The position numbers and the translations under genes are program-made. Under the pieces are notes generated by a model. It made no database searches, was not told the origin of the DNA, and worked only from the letters and a program-made list of their open reading frames with translations. From NCBI RefSeq assembly GCF_003702045.1, contig NZ_RBTP01000054.1:1-64000 (forward strand): DNA of 64,000 nt, read 5' to 3'. Source of the DNA: Pseudomonas viridiflava (GTDB lineage: Bacteria; Pseudomonadota; Gammaproteobacteria; Pseudomonadales; Pseudomonadaceae). Below are positions 17,267 to 25,644 of the stretch, piece by piece. The number at the start of each line of letters is the position of its first letter. Position 1 is the first letter of the stretch.

Positions 17267-17294
17267 ATATGGGGGTGGGGTCGGGTATTTCAAC
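17267..17294 (-). promoter_or_regulatory. Sigma-32 (RpoH) heat-shock promoter for hslVU
   Basis: On the minus strand GTTGAAA (17294-17288) is followed after 13 bases by CCCCATAT (17274-17267). The sigma-32 consensus is CTTGAAA, 13-15 bases, CCCCATnT. Transcription would start near 17260, about 40 bases before the TTG start of hslV. Confidence 0.8.
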
Positions 17295-17334
17295 CATTGA
17301 GGATGAATGGCTGACTGGATGATATCTTCGACAC

Positions 17335-17368
17335 TGATCGTGCCCACGTGGAGCGATGGGCACGATCA
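17335..17368. other. Perfect 12-bp hairpin between the SPOR gene and hslV
   Basis: TGATCGTGCCCA and TGGGCACGATCA form a perfect 12-bp stem with a 10-base loop. It lies 27 bases after the ftsN-like stop and before the hslV promoter. It is probably the 3' end structure of the argS-ftsN transcript. There is no long U-tract. Confidence 0.7.
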
Positions 17369-17394
17369 ACGATCAAACTATCAGTGCGCGTGCC

Positions 17395-18090
17395 TTACCG
17401 GCTCTGACGCTGCTGCAACAAGAGGTTATTAAATCCACCACTCGCCAGTTGCTTTTGAGCGGTCGTCAATTGCTCGCGGTTGCTGAACGGGCCGACCAGT
17501 ACGCGGTACCAGGTTTCGTCTTTTACCGTGCCCGACTCCACCGTCGAGGTCTGGCCCAGCAAAATGATCTGCGCACGCACTTTTTCCGCGTCAGCCTGCT
17601 TGCGGAACGAGCCGGCCTGCAAGAAGAACGTCGTCACCGCCGCCGGCTTGGTCGCCGCCACCGCAGGCGCCGGTGGTGGCGTCAGACCGCTGAGCGCGGC
17701 CTGAGCGCGGGCCGTGTCGATCTTGGCAGCCTGTTCCGGCGAAACCGGGGCTGTCGGTGCGACCGCAGGTGGCGTCTTCTCAGGCACCGCTTCGTTGGGC
17801 ACGATCACTTCCGACTCAGGCAGCAACGTGTAAAAGTCGTACTTGGGCTTGACCGGAGCCGTGGGGCTCGGTGGCGTCTTGTTCGCTTCAGCGATCTTCG
17901 CGGCCTTGGCATCGGCCTTGACCCGCTTGATGTCGTCGCCGCCAGGCTCGAGCTTCATCAGAAAGACAACGAATGCCCCTACGGTCAAGCCGATGACCAG
18001 CCACAACCAGCCTGGAATCGGCTGCTTCGCGGGTGCCTGATAACGGCTAGCGCCGCGCTTGGGTGCCGGTTTCTTCTTCGCAACTGCCAA
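17395..18090 (-). CDS. SPOR-domain cell-division protein, FtsN-like
   Basis: 231-residue bitopic membrane protein. The short cytoplasmic N-terminus is basic (AKKKPAPKRGASRY). One membrane helix (about residues 27-46, GWLWLVIGLTVGAFVVFLM), a Pro/Ala-rich periplasmic linker with the FtsN-type YDFYTLLPE motif, and a C-terminal SPOR domain (about 150-225, FFLQAGSFRKQADAEKVRAQ) follow. SPOR domains bind denuded septal peptidoglycan. It follows argS by a single base and is the FtsN counterpart by position. Confidence 0.9.
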   Translation of the reverse strand: MAVAKKKPAPKRGASRYQAPAKQPIPGWLWLVIGLTVGAFVVFLMKLEPGGDDIKRVKADAKAAKIAEANKTPPSPTAPVKPKYDFYTLLPESEVIVPNEAVPEKTPPAVAPTAPVSPEQAAKIDTARAQAALSGLTPPPAPAVAATKPAAVTTFFLQAGSFRKQADAEKVRAQIILLGQTSTVESGTVKDETWYRVLVGPFSNREQLTTAQKQLASGGFNNLLLQQRQSR

Positions 18091-18091
18091 C

Positions 18092-19828
18092 TTACATACG
18101 CTCCAGAGTTTCCAGACCCAACAGATCCAGGCCTTGCTTGAGGGTGCGACCGGTCAGAGCAGCCAGACGCAGGCGGCTTTGTTGCTGATCGGGGTTTTCT
18201 GCACCGAGGATCGGGCAGTTTTCGTAAAAGCTTGAAAACAGACCCGCAAGGTCATACAGGTAAGCACATAGAACGTGAGGTGTACCTTTTTCTGCGACGT
18301 TGTTAAGGGTTTCGGTGAATTGCGCCAGGCGTGCAGCCAGTTCCTGTTCTTGTGGCGCCTGCAGCACGATTTGGCCCTTGCTGGCATCGAACGGCGAACC
18401 CAGCTTGCGGAACACGCCGGATACGCGGGTGTAGGCGTACAGCAGGTATGGCGCGGTATTGCCTTCGAAGCTCAGCATCTGGTCGAAGTTAAAGCTGTAA
18501 TCGCTGGTGCGGTGCTTGGACAGGTCGGCGTATTTCACTGCGCTGATGCCCACCGCCTTGGCAATGCTGCGCAATTCGGCTTCTGCCACATCGGGATTCT
18601 TTTCCTTCACCAGCGTGTAGGCGCGCTCTTCGGCTTCATCGAGCAGGTCGATCAATTTCACCGTGCCGCCGTCGCGGGTCTTGAACGGACGGCCATCAGC
18701 GCCGTTCATGGTGCCAAAGCCCATGTGTTCCAGCTGCATGCCTTCATGGACGAAGCCTGCACGGCGTGCCACCTCGAAGACTTGCTGGAAGTGCAGGGCC
18801 TGACGCTGATCGACGAAATAAAGCACACGATCAGCCTTGAGCACCTTGCTGCGATAGCGGATGGCGGCCAGGTCCGTTGTGGCATACAGATAGCCACCAC
18901 CGGCCTTTTGCACGATCACCGGCAAGGGCGTGTCTTCGGCCGTGCGGAATTCTTCGAGGAACACGCACTGTGCGCCGTTGCTCTCCACCAGCAGGCCCGT
19001 GGCCTTGAGGTCGTTGACCACATTGGCCAGGTCGTCGTTGTAGGCGCTTTCGCCCATGACGTCCGCTGGCGTCAGCTTGACGTTCAGGCGCTCGTAGGTC
19101 TTTTGGCAGTGCGACAGCGAAATCTCGTTAAAGCGCTTCCACAGCGCCAGGCACTCGGCATCGCCTGCCTGCAACTTGACCACCAGCGCACGAGCGCGCT
19201 CGGCGAACTCTTCGGATTCGTCGAAACGCTGCTTGGCGGCGCGGTAGAAGTTTTCCAGGTCAGACAGTTCGTCGCTGGTAGCGGGCTTTTCCTGAAGGTA
19301 CGCCAGCAGCATGCCGAACTGCGTCCCCCAGTCACCCACGTGGTTCTGGCGAATAACGGTGTCGCCGAGGAAGTCCAGAACATTGGCCACGCCGTCACCA
19401 ATGATGGTCGAGCGCAAATGGCCAACGTGCATTTCCTTGGCCAGGTTGGGTGCCGACAGGTCGACTACCACACGCTGCGCCGGGCCGGCCTTGCGCACTG
19501 AAAGCTGCGGGTCCGCCAGGGCTGCGTCCAGGCGTGCCGCGAGGGCTTGGGTGTTCTGGAAGAAATTCAGAAAGCCAGGGCCTGCAATTTCGACCTTGCT
19601 GACCTGTTCGTCGGCAGGCAGCGCGGCGATCAGTTTTTCAGCCAGGTCCCGCGGTTTCATACCGGCCGGCTTGGCCAGCATCATCGCGATGTTGCTGGCG
19701 AAATCGCCGTGGGTCTTGTCGCGAGCGTTCTCTACCTGGATCGCCGGCGTCAGCCCTTCTGGCAAGACGCCCTCGGTGACGAGACGGGTCAGGGCTTGTT
19801 GAATCAGCTGGCGAATGGTGTCTTTCAT
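18092..19828 (-). CDS. argS: Arginyl-tRNA synthetase
   Basis: 578-residue class I synthetase charging tRNA-Arg. The HIGH-like signature is MHVGHLRSTIIGD (about residue 130). An N-terminal Add-1 domain (KTHGDFASNIAMMLAK) and a C-terminal DALR anticodon-binding domain (LLYAYTRVSGVFRK to LGLETLERM) are present. The length is normal. It lies between priA and the SPOR gene, all on minus. Confidence 0.98.
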   Translation of the reverse strand: MKDTIRQLIQQALTRLVTEGVLPEGLTPAIQVENARDKTHGDFASNIAMMLAKPAGMKPRDLAEKLIAALPADEQVSKVEIAGPGFLNFFQNTQALAARLDAALADPQLSVRKAGPAQRVVVDLSAPNLAKEMHVGHLRSTIIGDGVANVLDFLGDTVIRQNHVGDWGTQFGMLLAYLQEKPATSDELSDLENFYRAAKQRFDESEEFAERARALVVKLQAGDAECLALWKRFNEISLSHCQKTYERLNVKLTPADVMGESAYNDDLANVVNDLKATGLLVESNGAQCVFLEEFRTAEDTPLPVIVQKAGGGYLYATTDLAAIRYRSKVLKADRVLYFVDQRQALHFQQVFEVARRAGFVHEGMQLEHMGFGTMNGADGRPFKTRDGGTVKLIDLLDEAEERAYTLVKEKNPDVAEAELRSIAKAVGISAVKYADLSKHRTSDYSFNFDQMLSFEGNTAPYLLYAYTRVSGVFRKLGSPFDASKGQIVLQAPQEQELAARLAQFTETLNNVAEKGTPHVLCAYLYDLAGLFSSFYENCPILGAENPDQQQSRLRLAALTGRTLKQGLDLLGLETLERM

Positions 19829-19955
19829 GATGCTCTCTTCGACCGCAAGCGCGGTGGCGCCTGGATGCGCGGGTGGAAAAACTCTGCATTATCCGTTGCT
19901 CAAGCCGCCTTGCCAACCGTGTTGGTTTGTAGGAGCGGTGTTTGTGCAGGCTGGG

Positions 19956-22175
19956 TCAATAAAGATCCACCGGGTCCACGTCCAGCGACCACCGGACCTG
20001 TCTGCCGCTTGGCATCTGTTCCAAGGCGATTAGCCACTGGCTCAGCAATTTATGCAGGGGTGCGCGGGCGCTCGATTGCAACAGTAACTGGGCGCGGTAA
20101 CGTCCGGCACGGCGCTCCATCGGCGCTGGTACTGGCCCCAGCAGCTCGATACCGCCAAGGCTCATGTCCGCCAGCAGTCGCTCCGCTTCACTGCAGGCCT
20201 GATCAAGAAATTCTTCAGCTTGCCCCGGCTTGTGCGCTTCGGCGCGCAGCAATGCCAAGTGCGAGAACGGCGGCAGTCCGGCGGAGCGACGTTCGCTCAA
20301 GGCCTGTTCGGCGAAGGCAAAATAGCCCTGCTCGGTGAGCTGGATCAGCAGGGGGTGATCGGCCAGGTGCGTTTGAATGATCACCTTGCCCGGCTCTTCC
20401 GCCCGACCAGCACGTCCGGCGACCTGGACAATCAACTGCGCCATGCGCTCGCTGGCGCGGAAATCGCCTGAGAACAGCCCGCCGTCGGCATCCAGAATGG
20501 ACACCAGCGTCACGCGGGGAAAGTGATGTCCTTTGGCGAGCATCTGTGTGCCCACTAGGATGCATGGCTGGCCGCGCTGGATGGTCGCGAACAACTGGTT
20601 CATCGCATCCTTGCGCGAGGTGCTGTCACGATCCACCCGCAGCACGGGGTAATCCGGAAACAGAATCGCCAGTCGCTCTTCGGCCCGCTCGGTGCCCGCG
20701 CCAACCGGTCGCAGATCCACCTTGCCGCAGGACGGGCACTGACGCGGCACCCTTTCGACATACCCGCAGTGGTGGCAGCGCAGCTCGCCCGAGCGCTGGT
20801 GTACGGTCATGCGCGCATCACAGCGCTGGCAGCCGGACATCCAGCCGCAGTCGTGACACAGCAATGTCGGCGCGAAACCGCGTCGGTTAAGGAACACTAG
20901 CACTTGCTGGCCTGCCGCCAGCGTCTGGCCAATGGCCTGTTGCATCGGTCCGGAAATGCCGCTGTCCAGCGGACGACTCTTCACGTCCAGGCGCATGAAG
21001 CGCGGCTGCTGCGCCCCACCGGCCCGCTGATTCAGACGCAGCAGGCCGTAACGGCCGGTGTAGGCGTTGTGCAGACTTTCCAGCGACGGGGTGGCCGAGC
21101 CCAGCACGATCGGGATGTTTTCCTGACGGGCGCGCACTAGCGCCAAGTCGCGGGCGTGATAGCGAAGACCTTCCTGCTGTTTATAGGAGCCATCGTGTTC
21201 TTCGTCGATGATGATCAGGCCCGGGTTTTTCATGGGCGTGAACAGCGCCGAGCGGGTGCCAATGATGATGTCGGCTTCGCCATCGCGCGCCGCCAGCCAG
21301 GCGTCCAGTCGCTCACGGTCGTTGACTGCCGAATGCACGAGGGCAATGCGCGCATTGAACCGCTGTTCGAAGCGCGCCAGGGTCTGCGGCCCCAGGTTGA
21401 TCTCCGGGATCAGCACCAACGCCTGCTTGCCCGCTTCCAGCGTCTCGCGGATCAGTTGCAGATAAACTTCGGTCTTGCCGCTGCCCGTGACACCCGCCAG
21501 CAGAAACGCATGAAAACTGTCGAACCCGGCGCGGATGGCTTCATAGGCGGCGCGCTGTTCGGTGTTGAGCGGCAGCTCCGGCTGGGCCAGCCAGTGTTCA
21601 TGTCGTGCGCTGGGTGCATGGCTGCGCACTTCGACATACACCAGCTCCTTGGCCAGCAGCAGGTTGAGGCTGTCCTTATTAAGCATCAACTTGCTGAGCA
21701 GTTGATGGGCCACGCCGTGTGGGTGCTGGGCGAGGGTGGTCAACGCTTCGCGCTGCTTGGGCGCGCGGGCGATGCGCGAGTCATCGACACTCGCACCGGG
21801 CGATACGTGCCAGAAACGCTCCTGACGGGTTTCGGCCAGTTCGCCCTGGCGCAGCAGCACCGGCAACGCCCAGCTCAACGTGTCGCCCAAGCTGTGCTGA
21901 TAATACTGAGACGTCCACAGGCATAACTTGAAGAGCGCGGGAGGCAGTGGTGCCTGGCTGTCCAGCAGCGCAATCGCGGGTTTCAATTTGTCGGCAGGGA
22001 CTTCGCTGTGGTCCACGACCTCGACCAGAATGCCGATCATCTCCCGCCGCCCGAAGGGCACCCGCAGGCGCATGCCGGGCTGCAAGGCACTGCGCGACAC
22101 GCCAGCGGGGGCGCGGTAGTCGAACAGGCGGCGAAGCGGCGAGGGCAGGGCAAGGCGCAGGATGGCGTTGGGCAC
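19956..22175 (-). CDS. priA: Primosomal protein N' (replication restart helicase PriA)
   Basis: 739-residue superfamily 2 helicase that reloads the replisome at stalled forks. It has an N-terminal 3'-DNA-binding domain, Walker A GVTGSGKTEVYL (about residue 228), a DEEH box (IIDEEHDGSYKQQ, about 323) and a zinc-binding insertion with paired cysteines (LLCHDCGWMSGCQRC and LRCHHCGYVERVPRQCPSCG, about 435-488). Motif VI is QVAGRAGRAEEPG. Divergent from rpmE. Confidence 0.98.
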   Translation of the reverse strand: MPNAILRLALPSPLRRLFDYRAPAGVSRSALQPGMRLRVPFGRREMIGILVEVVDHSEVPADKLKPAIALLDSQAPLPPALFKLCLWTSQYYQHSLGDTLSWALPVLLRQGELAETRQERFWHVSPGASVDDSRIARAPKQREALTTLAQHPHGVAHQLLSKLMLNKDSLNLLLAKELVYVEVRSHAPSARHEHWLAQPELPLNTEQRAAYEAIRAGFDSFHAFLLAGVTGSGKTEVYLQLIRETLEAGKQALVLIPEINLGPQTLARFEQRFNARIALVHSAVNDRERLDAWLAARDGEADIIIGTRSALFTPMKNPGLIIIDEEHDGSYKQQEGLRYHARDLALVRARQENIPIVLGSATPSLESLHNAYTGRYGLLRLNQRAGGAQQPRFMRLDVKSRPLDSGISGPMQQAIGQTLAAGQQVLVFLNRRGFAPTLLCHDCGWMSGCQRCDARMTVHQRSGELRCHHCGYVERVPRQCPSCGKVDLRPVGAGTERAEERLAILFPDYPVLRVDRDSTSRKDAMNQLFATIQRGQPCILVGTQMLAKGHHFPRVTLVSILDADGGLFSGDFRASERMAQLIVQVAGRAGRAEEPGKVIIQTHLADHPLLIQLTEQGYFAFAEQALSERRSAGLPPFSHLALLRAEAHKPGQAEEFLDQACSEAERLLADMSLGGIELLGPVPAPMERRAGRYRAQLLLQSSARAPLHKLLSQWLIALEQMPSGRQVRWSLDVDPVDLY

Positions 22176-22242
22176 GCGGTGTGTTCCTGTGGAGGTCGTG
22201 AGCGATGGGCGATCTTAGCAGACGACCGGTGCAAAGGTTCGC

Positions 22243-22270
22243 TTGCGTCGTTTTGATTGTCTGATACTAT
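22243..22270 (+). promoter_or_regulatory. Candidate sigma-70 promoter of rpmE
   Basis: TTGCGT (22243-22248) and TACTAT (22265-22270) are separated by 16 bases, about 70 bases before the rpmE ATG. The position between divergent priA and rpmE is right for a ribosomal protein promoter. Confidence 0.55.
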
Positions 22271-22340
22271 CCACGGCCTATTTCCGTGCGGTATTCAACA
22301 ATAGTGTTGGGTGGCGGCACGCTAGACCGAGGAAGTACCG

Positions 22341-22562
22341 ATGAAAGCTGATATCCATCCAGTTTACGAAGCCATTGACGCTACCTGCAGCTGCGGCAAT
22401 GTCATCAAGACCCGTTCCACTCTCGCCGCTCCTCTGAGCCTCGACGTGTGCAACGAGTGCCACCCGTTCTACACCGGCAAGCAGAAGACGCTTGACATCG
22501 GCGGCCGTGTCGACAAGTTCAAATCCCGTTTCGGTGCGTTCGGCGCAACCAAAGCGAAGTAA
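22341..22562 (+). CDS. rpmE: 50S ribosomal protein L31 (zinc-binding form)
   Basis: 73-residue large-subunit protein. Four cysteines (C16, C18, C37, C40 in ATCSCGN and VCNECHPFYTG) form the zinc site of the C+ type. Such L31 proteins are usually replaced by a C- paralogue under zinc starvation. The HPFYTGKQK signature is typical. The gene is monocistronic in appearance, with its own promoter and a terminator at 22597-22626. Confidence 0.98.
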   Translation: MKADIHPVYEAIDATCSCGNVIKTRSTLAAPLSLDVCNECHPFYTGKQKTLDIGGRVDKFKSRFGAFGATKAK

Positions 22563-22575
22563 GACTGGCTGCCTG

Positions 22576-23370
22576 ATGGGCATCTCCAGACTGCTTGAAA
22601 AGGCGCCCCTTGTGGGCGTCTTTTTTATGTCCGCGATTTGGCTGTCCGGCGCCCAGGCATTCTGCCCTGCGCCGGACGGTCTGCCCGTCGTGCAGGTGCA
22701 GCGCGTGGTGGATGGCGACACCTTGCGTCTGGACGACGGTCGCAGCGTGCGGATGATCGGCCTCAATACGCCTGAAACCGGCAAGCGCGGCCAGTCTGCC
22801 GAGCCGTTTGCCGAGGCGGGCAAGCAACGTTTGCAGGCGCTGGTCAAAGAGAGCGGCGGTCAGGTTCGCCTGCAGGTCGGTGAGCAGGCCAAGGATCGCT
22901 ACGGGCGCACCCTGGCCAATGTCTACGGCCGTAACGGTGCCAATCTTGAAGCGCAGTTGCTCAGCGAAGGGCTGGGTTATCTGGTTGCCGTCGCGCCCAA
23001 CACGGCGCGGGTCGATTGCCAGCAGAGTGCCGAACGTCAGGCGCGTCAGGCGGGAGTGGGTCTGTGGCGCAACTCGCCGATAAAGTCGGCTGCGCAGATC
23101 GACAAAGGCGGTTTTGCGGTGGTGTCCGGCCAGGTGAAAAGCGTCCAGCGCAATCGGGGCGGTCTCTGGATCGAGCTTGAGGGTTCGATGGTCCTGCGTA
23201 TATCACCCGAGTTGCTGCCTGCCTTCGATGCGGCGAAGCTCGAACGACTCAAAGGGCGACAAATTGAAGCACGAGGCTGGGTGGTGGACCGTTCCCGACG
23301 CGGTGGTCTACAGTCAGGACAGGCTCGCTGGCTGATGCCGCTGACCCACCCGGCCATGCTCAACCTCTAG
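22576..23370 (+). CDS. Exported thermonuclease-family protein (SNase-like)
   Basis: 264-residue protein with a signal peptide (VGVFFMSAIWLSGAQA, cleavage before FCPAPDG), then a staphylococcal-nuclease OB-fold. Catalytic signatures are RVVDGDTLRLDDG, VRMIGLNTPETG and KDRYGRTLANVY. A further C-terminal OB-like region (VSGQVKSVQRNRGGLWIELEG) follows. It probably cleaves nucleic acid in the periplasm or outside the cell. ATG 22576 is chosen because it makes a normal signal peptide. The rpmE terminator lies inside its first codons, so expression needs read-through or an internal promoter; ATG 22627 is a less likely alternative. Confidence 0.85.
   Translation: MGISRLLEKAPLVGVFFMSAIWLSGAQAFCPAPDGLPVVQVQRVVDGDTLRLDDGRSVRMIGLNTPETGKRGQSAEPFAEAGKQRLQALVKESGGQVRLQVGEQAKDRYGRTLANVYGRNGANLEAQLLSEGLGYLVAVAPNTARVDCQQSAERQARQAGVGLWRNSPIKSAAQIDKGGFAVVSGQVKSVQRNRGGLWIELEGSMVLRISPELLPAFDAAKLERLKGRQIEARGWVVDRSRRGGLQSGQARWLMPLTHPAMLNL
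22597..22626 (+). terminator. rpmE terminator embedded in the nuclease coding start
   Basis: The stem GGCGCCC / GGGCGTC (one G-T pair) with a 5-base loop is followed by TTTTTT and preceded by AAAA. The same bases encode residues 8-17 of the downstream nuclease signal peptide. Confidence 0.8.
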
Positions 23371-23457
23371 GCACCGCCTGTCTTTCCGGCTCTTTCGACG
23401 AGTGGTTGGGCTTTCTGTATCGCCAGTGCCTTAGCGTAAAGTCTAATTTCTCGCCCC

Positions 23458-23486
23458 TTGACAGCAGTGACTGGTCAGTCTTGTTA
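23458..23486 (+). promoter_or_regulatory. Possible promoter of the malic enzyme gene
   Basis: A perfect TTGACA (23458-23463) is followed after 17 bases by a weak TTGTTA. It is 68 bases before the ATG. The poor -10 makes this tentative. Confidence 0.35.
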
Positions 23487-23553
23487 GGACTATGCATCTT
23501 GCGTATCCTCGGCGGTCCGTCTGTCCCACAGTAAAAAAAGCGGAATCCACTAC

Positions 23554-24822
23554 ATGTCAGATTTGAAAACTGCCGCGCTCGAGTACCATGCCAATCCCCG
23601 TCCTGGGAAGCTGAGCGTAGAACTCACCAAGCCGACCGCAACCGCTCGTGACCTGGCTTTGGCCTACAGTCCTGGTGTTGCTGAACCCGTGCGTGAAATT
23701 GCCCGTGACCCCGAGCTGGCTTACAAGTACACCGGCAAAGGCAACCTGGTAGCAGTTATTTCCGATGGCACCGCAATTCTCGGCCTCGGCGATCTGGGTC
23801 CATTGGCCTCCAAGCCGGTCATGGAAGGTAAAGGGGTTCTGTTCAAGCGTTTCGCCGGTATCGACGTGTTCGACATCGAAGTCGATTCCGAGAGCCCGCA
23901 GGCTTTCATCGACACCGTAAAGCGCATTTCGATTACCTTCGGCGGTATCAACCTGGAAGACATCAAGGCGCCCGAGTGCTTTGAAATCGAGAAAGCGCTG
24001 ATCGAACAGTGCGACATCCCGGTTTTCCACGATGACCAGCACGGCACCGCTATCGTGACCGCGGCCGGCATGATCAACGCGCTGGAAATCGTCGGCAAAT
24101 CCCTCGATACCGCGAAAATCGTTTGCCTGGGCGCGGGCGCTGCCGCCATCTCATGCATGAAGCTGCTGGTGAGCATGGGCGCGAAGATCGAAAACATCTT
24201 CATGGTTGACCGTACCGGCGTGATTCACTCCGGCCGTACCGACCTGAACCAGTACAAGGCTGTCTTTGCACACGCCACCGACAAGCGCACCCTGACTGAC
24301 GCGCTGGATGGTGCTGACGTATTCGTGGGCCTGTCCGGTCCTAACCTGCTGAGCCCGGAAAACCTGAAGCTGATGGCCAAGGATCCGATCGTGTTCGCCT
24401 GCTCGAACCCTGATCCTGAAATCTCCCCGGAACTGGCTCACGCCACTCGCAGCGACGTGATCATGGCCACTGGCCGTTCGGACTACCCGAACCAGGTCAA
24501 CAACGTACTGGGCTTCCCGTTCATCTTCCGTGGTGCCCTGGACGTTCGCGCCAAGCGCATCAACGAAGAAATGAAGATCGCCGCCGCCAACGCTCTGCGC
24601 GAACTGGCCAAGCTGCCTGTTCCTCAGGAAGTCTGCGACGCCTACGGTGGTATCAAACTGGAATTCGGTCGTGAGTACATCATCCCGAAACCAATGGATA
24701 CCCGCCTGCTGGGCCTGATCGCCGACGCGGTCGCCAAGGCTGCCATCGAAAGTGGCGTCGCTACGCTGCCGTATCCGAAGCACTACCCGCTCACCAGCGT
24801 GGACGATGTATTCAAGGGTTGA
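23554..24822 (+). CDS. maeB: NAD(P)-dependent malic enzyme, short form
   Basis: 422-residue enzyme decarboxylating malate to pyruvate, giving NADPH and linking the TCA cycle to gluconeogenesis. The malic domain has AYSPGVAEPVREI, VFHDDQHGTAIVTAAG and the NAD(P)-binding GAGAAAISCMKLL. Many MaeB proteins carry a C-terminal phosphotransacetylase domain; here it is absent, as usual for Pseudomonas. Monocistronic, ended by a strong terminator and convergent with the YkgJ-type gene. Cofactor preference cannot be settled by eye. Confidence 0.93.
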   Translation: MSDLKTAALEYHANPRPGKLSVELTKPTATARDLALAYSPGVAEPVREIARDPELAYKYTGKGNLVAVISDGTAILGLGDLGPLASKPVMEGKGVLFKRFAGIDVFDIEVDSESPQAFIDTVKRISITFGGINLEDIKAPECFEIEKALIEQCDIPVFHDDQHGTAIVTAAGMINALEIVGKSLDTAKIVCLGAGAAAISCMKLLVSMGAKIENIFMVDRTGVIHSGRTDLNQYKAVFAHATDKRTLTDALDGADVFVGLSGPNLLSPENLKLMAKDPIVFACSNPDPEISPELAHATRSDVIMATGRSDYPNQVNNVLGFPFIFRGALDVRAKRINEEMKIAAANALRELAKLPVPQEVCDAYGGIKLEFGREYIIPKPMDTRLLGLIADAVAKAAIESGVATLPYPKHYPLTSVDDVFKG

Positions 24823-24836
24823 TTCCCTGAGGCAAT

Positions 24837-24865
24837 AAAAAACCCGCAGCGATGCGGGTTTTTTT
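24837..24865. terminator. Bidirectional terminator between maeB and the convergent YkgJ-type gene
   Basis: AAAAAACCCGCA GCGA TGCGGGTTTTTTT is a near-perfect hairpin with A-tract and T-tract on opposite sides, able to stop transcription from both directions. Confidence 0.93.
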
Positions 24866-24896
24866 ATGGTTCGGTTTTCTGTGCTGGCGTGATCGT

Positions 24897-25352
24897 TCAG
24901 AACTTGGGGACGGGCGCGCTGGTGGCATTTCGCAGGGAACCGCTTTCCGGGCGCACGACCGCCTTGGGCTTGTACGCGCAATAGCCGGGGCGCGGGCCGA
25001 TCTTCGGATGGTTGCGGCAGGTGTCAGGACGCTTGTCGTAGATGGTACACAAGCGGCTCTTGCGATCCAGGTACAGGCAGTCGTTGTTGCTCATGCGCTG
25101 CAAGGTGAAGATCTCGGACTTCTGGTTGTAGCGCTCGACGATCCCTTCCTTCTGCAACCGCTTGGCAATGTTCTTTGCAGGCTCGCCCCGTTCAAAGTCG
25201 TCGACGATGCCGATACGGATCAAGTCCTTGATCTTCACTTCGACCGGCAGCGTGCAGCAGCTGGAGACGCAGCCACCGCACATGTGGCTGGAGTATTTAG
25301 CCCAGGTATCGATGCGATCGAGTTCTGCGGCGGCGATCAAGGTGGGTTTCAT
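24897..25352 (-). CDS. YkgJ family cysteine cluster protein (CxxCxxxCC)
   Basis: 151-residue protein with the cluster MCGGCVSSCC near the N-terminus and further cysteines in NDCLYLDRKSRLCTIYDKRPDTCRNHP. The spacing resembles the UPF0153/YkgJ family, thought to bind zinc or an iron-sulfur cluster. No function is established. It ends facing the maeB terminator. Its upstream region is REP-like and non-coding. Confidence 0.88.
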   Translation of the reverse strand: MKPTLIAAAELDRIDTWAKYSSHMCGGCVSSCCTLPVEVKIKDLIRIGIVDDFERGEPAKNIAKRLQKEGIVERYNQKSEIFTLQRMSNNDCLYLDRKSRLCTIYDKRPDTCRNHPKIGPRPGYCAYKPKAVVRPESGSLRNATSAPVPKF

Positions 25353-25486
25353 TTGAATTCAGACTTCCGGGTGAATCGGGCGCGCGATCATACCGGGCTC
25401 GAAGGATTTTCAGTAAGTAAAACTTGTCGAGGCGACTGTCGGTCGTGCGGGGATGCGTTACGGACGGCAGCCCAAGCGGCGTTCCG

Positions 25487-25563
25487 TTTGTCCGCGAAAG
25501 TTGGTACATCTCATAAAAATGTAGCGTATGAAACACTGCATTCACGGACAAGTCTGCTCCCAC
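25487..25563. repeat. Degenerate Pseudomonas REP pair (REPIN-like)
   Basis: TTTGTCCGCGAA on the left and TTCACGGACAAGTCTGCTCC on the right are inverted halves of the Pseudomonas REP consensus built on GGAGCGGACTTGTCCGCGAA. Both are imperfect. Such units are mobilised by RAYT transposases, none of which is in this window. Confidence 0.65.
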
Positions 25564-25601
25564 TCTAGGGGCGCATTCCTTCAGGCAGACTTGTATATAA
25601 G

Positions 25602-25630
25602 CGCGGAGCGCGATCTATATGCGCTCCGCG
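25602..25630 (-). terminator. Hairpin downstream of the PBP1A gene
   Basis: CGCGGAGCGC and GCGCTCCGCG form a perfect 10-bp GC-rich stem with a 9-base loop, 15 bases beyond the stop codon. On the minus strand only a mixed T/A stretch (TTATATAC) follows, so termination may be partial. Confidence 0.55.
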
Positions 25631-25644
25631 TCCCTTTCAGTGCA

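Larger units (their letters stand above)
25353..25644. other. Intergenic region with REP-like repeat and long hairpin
   Basis: No gene is visible in these 292 bases. They contain the degenerate REP pair at 25487-25563 and the 10-bp hairpin at 25602-25630 behind the PBP1A gene. Confidence 0.6.

Noticed and set aside
19929..19950. GTAGGAGCGG motif near priA as a REP element
   Set aside because: Only one short half matches the REP consensus; no inverted partner is nearby.
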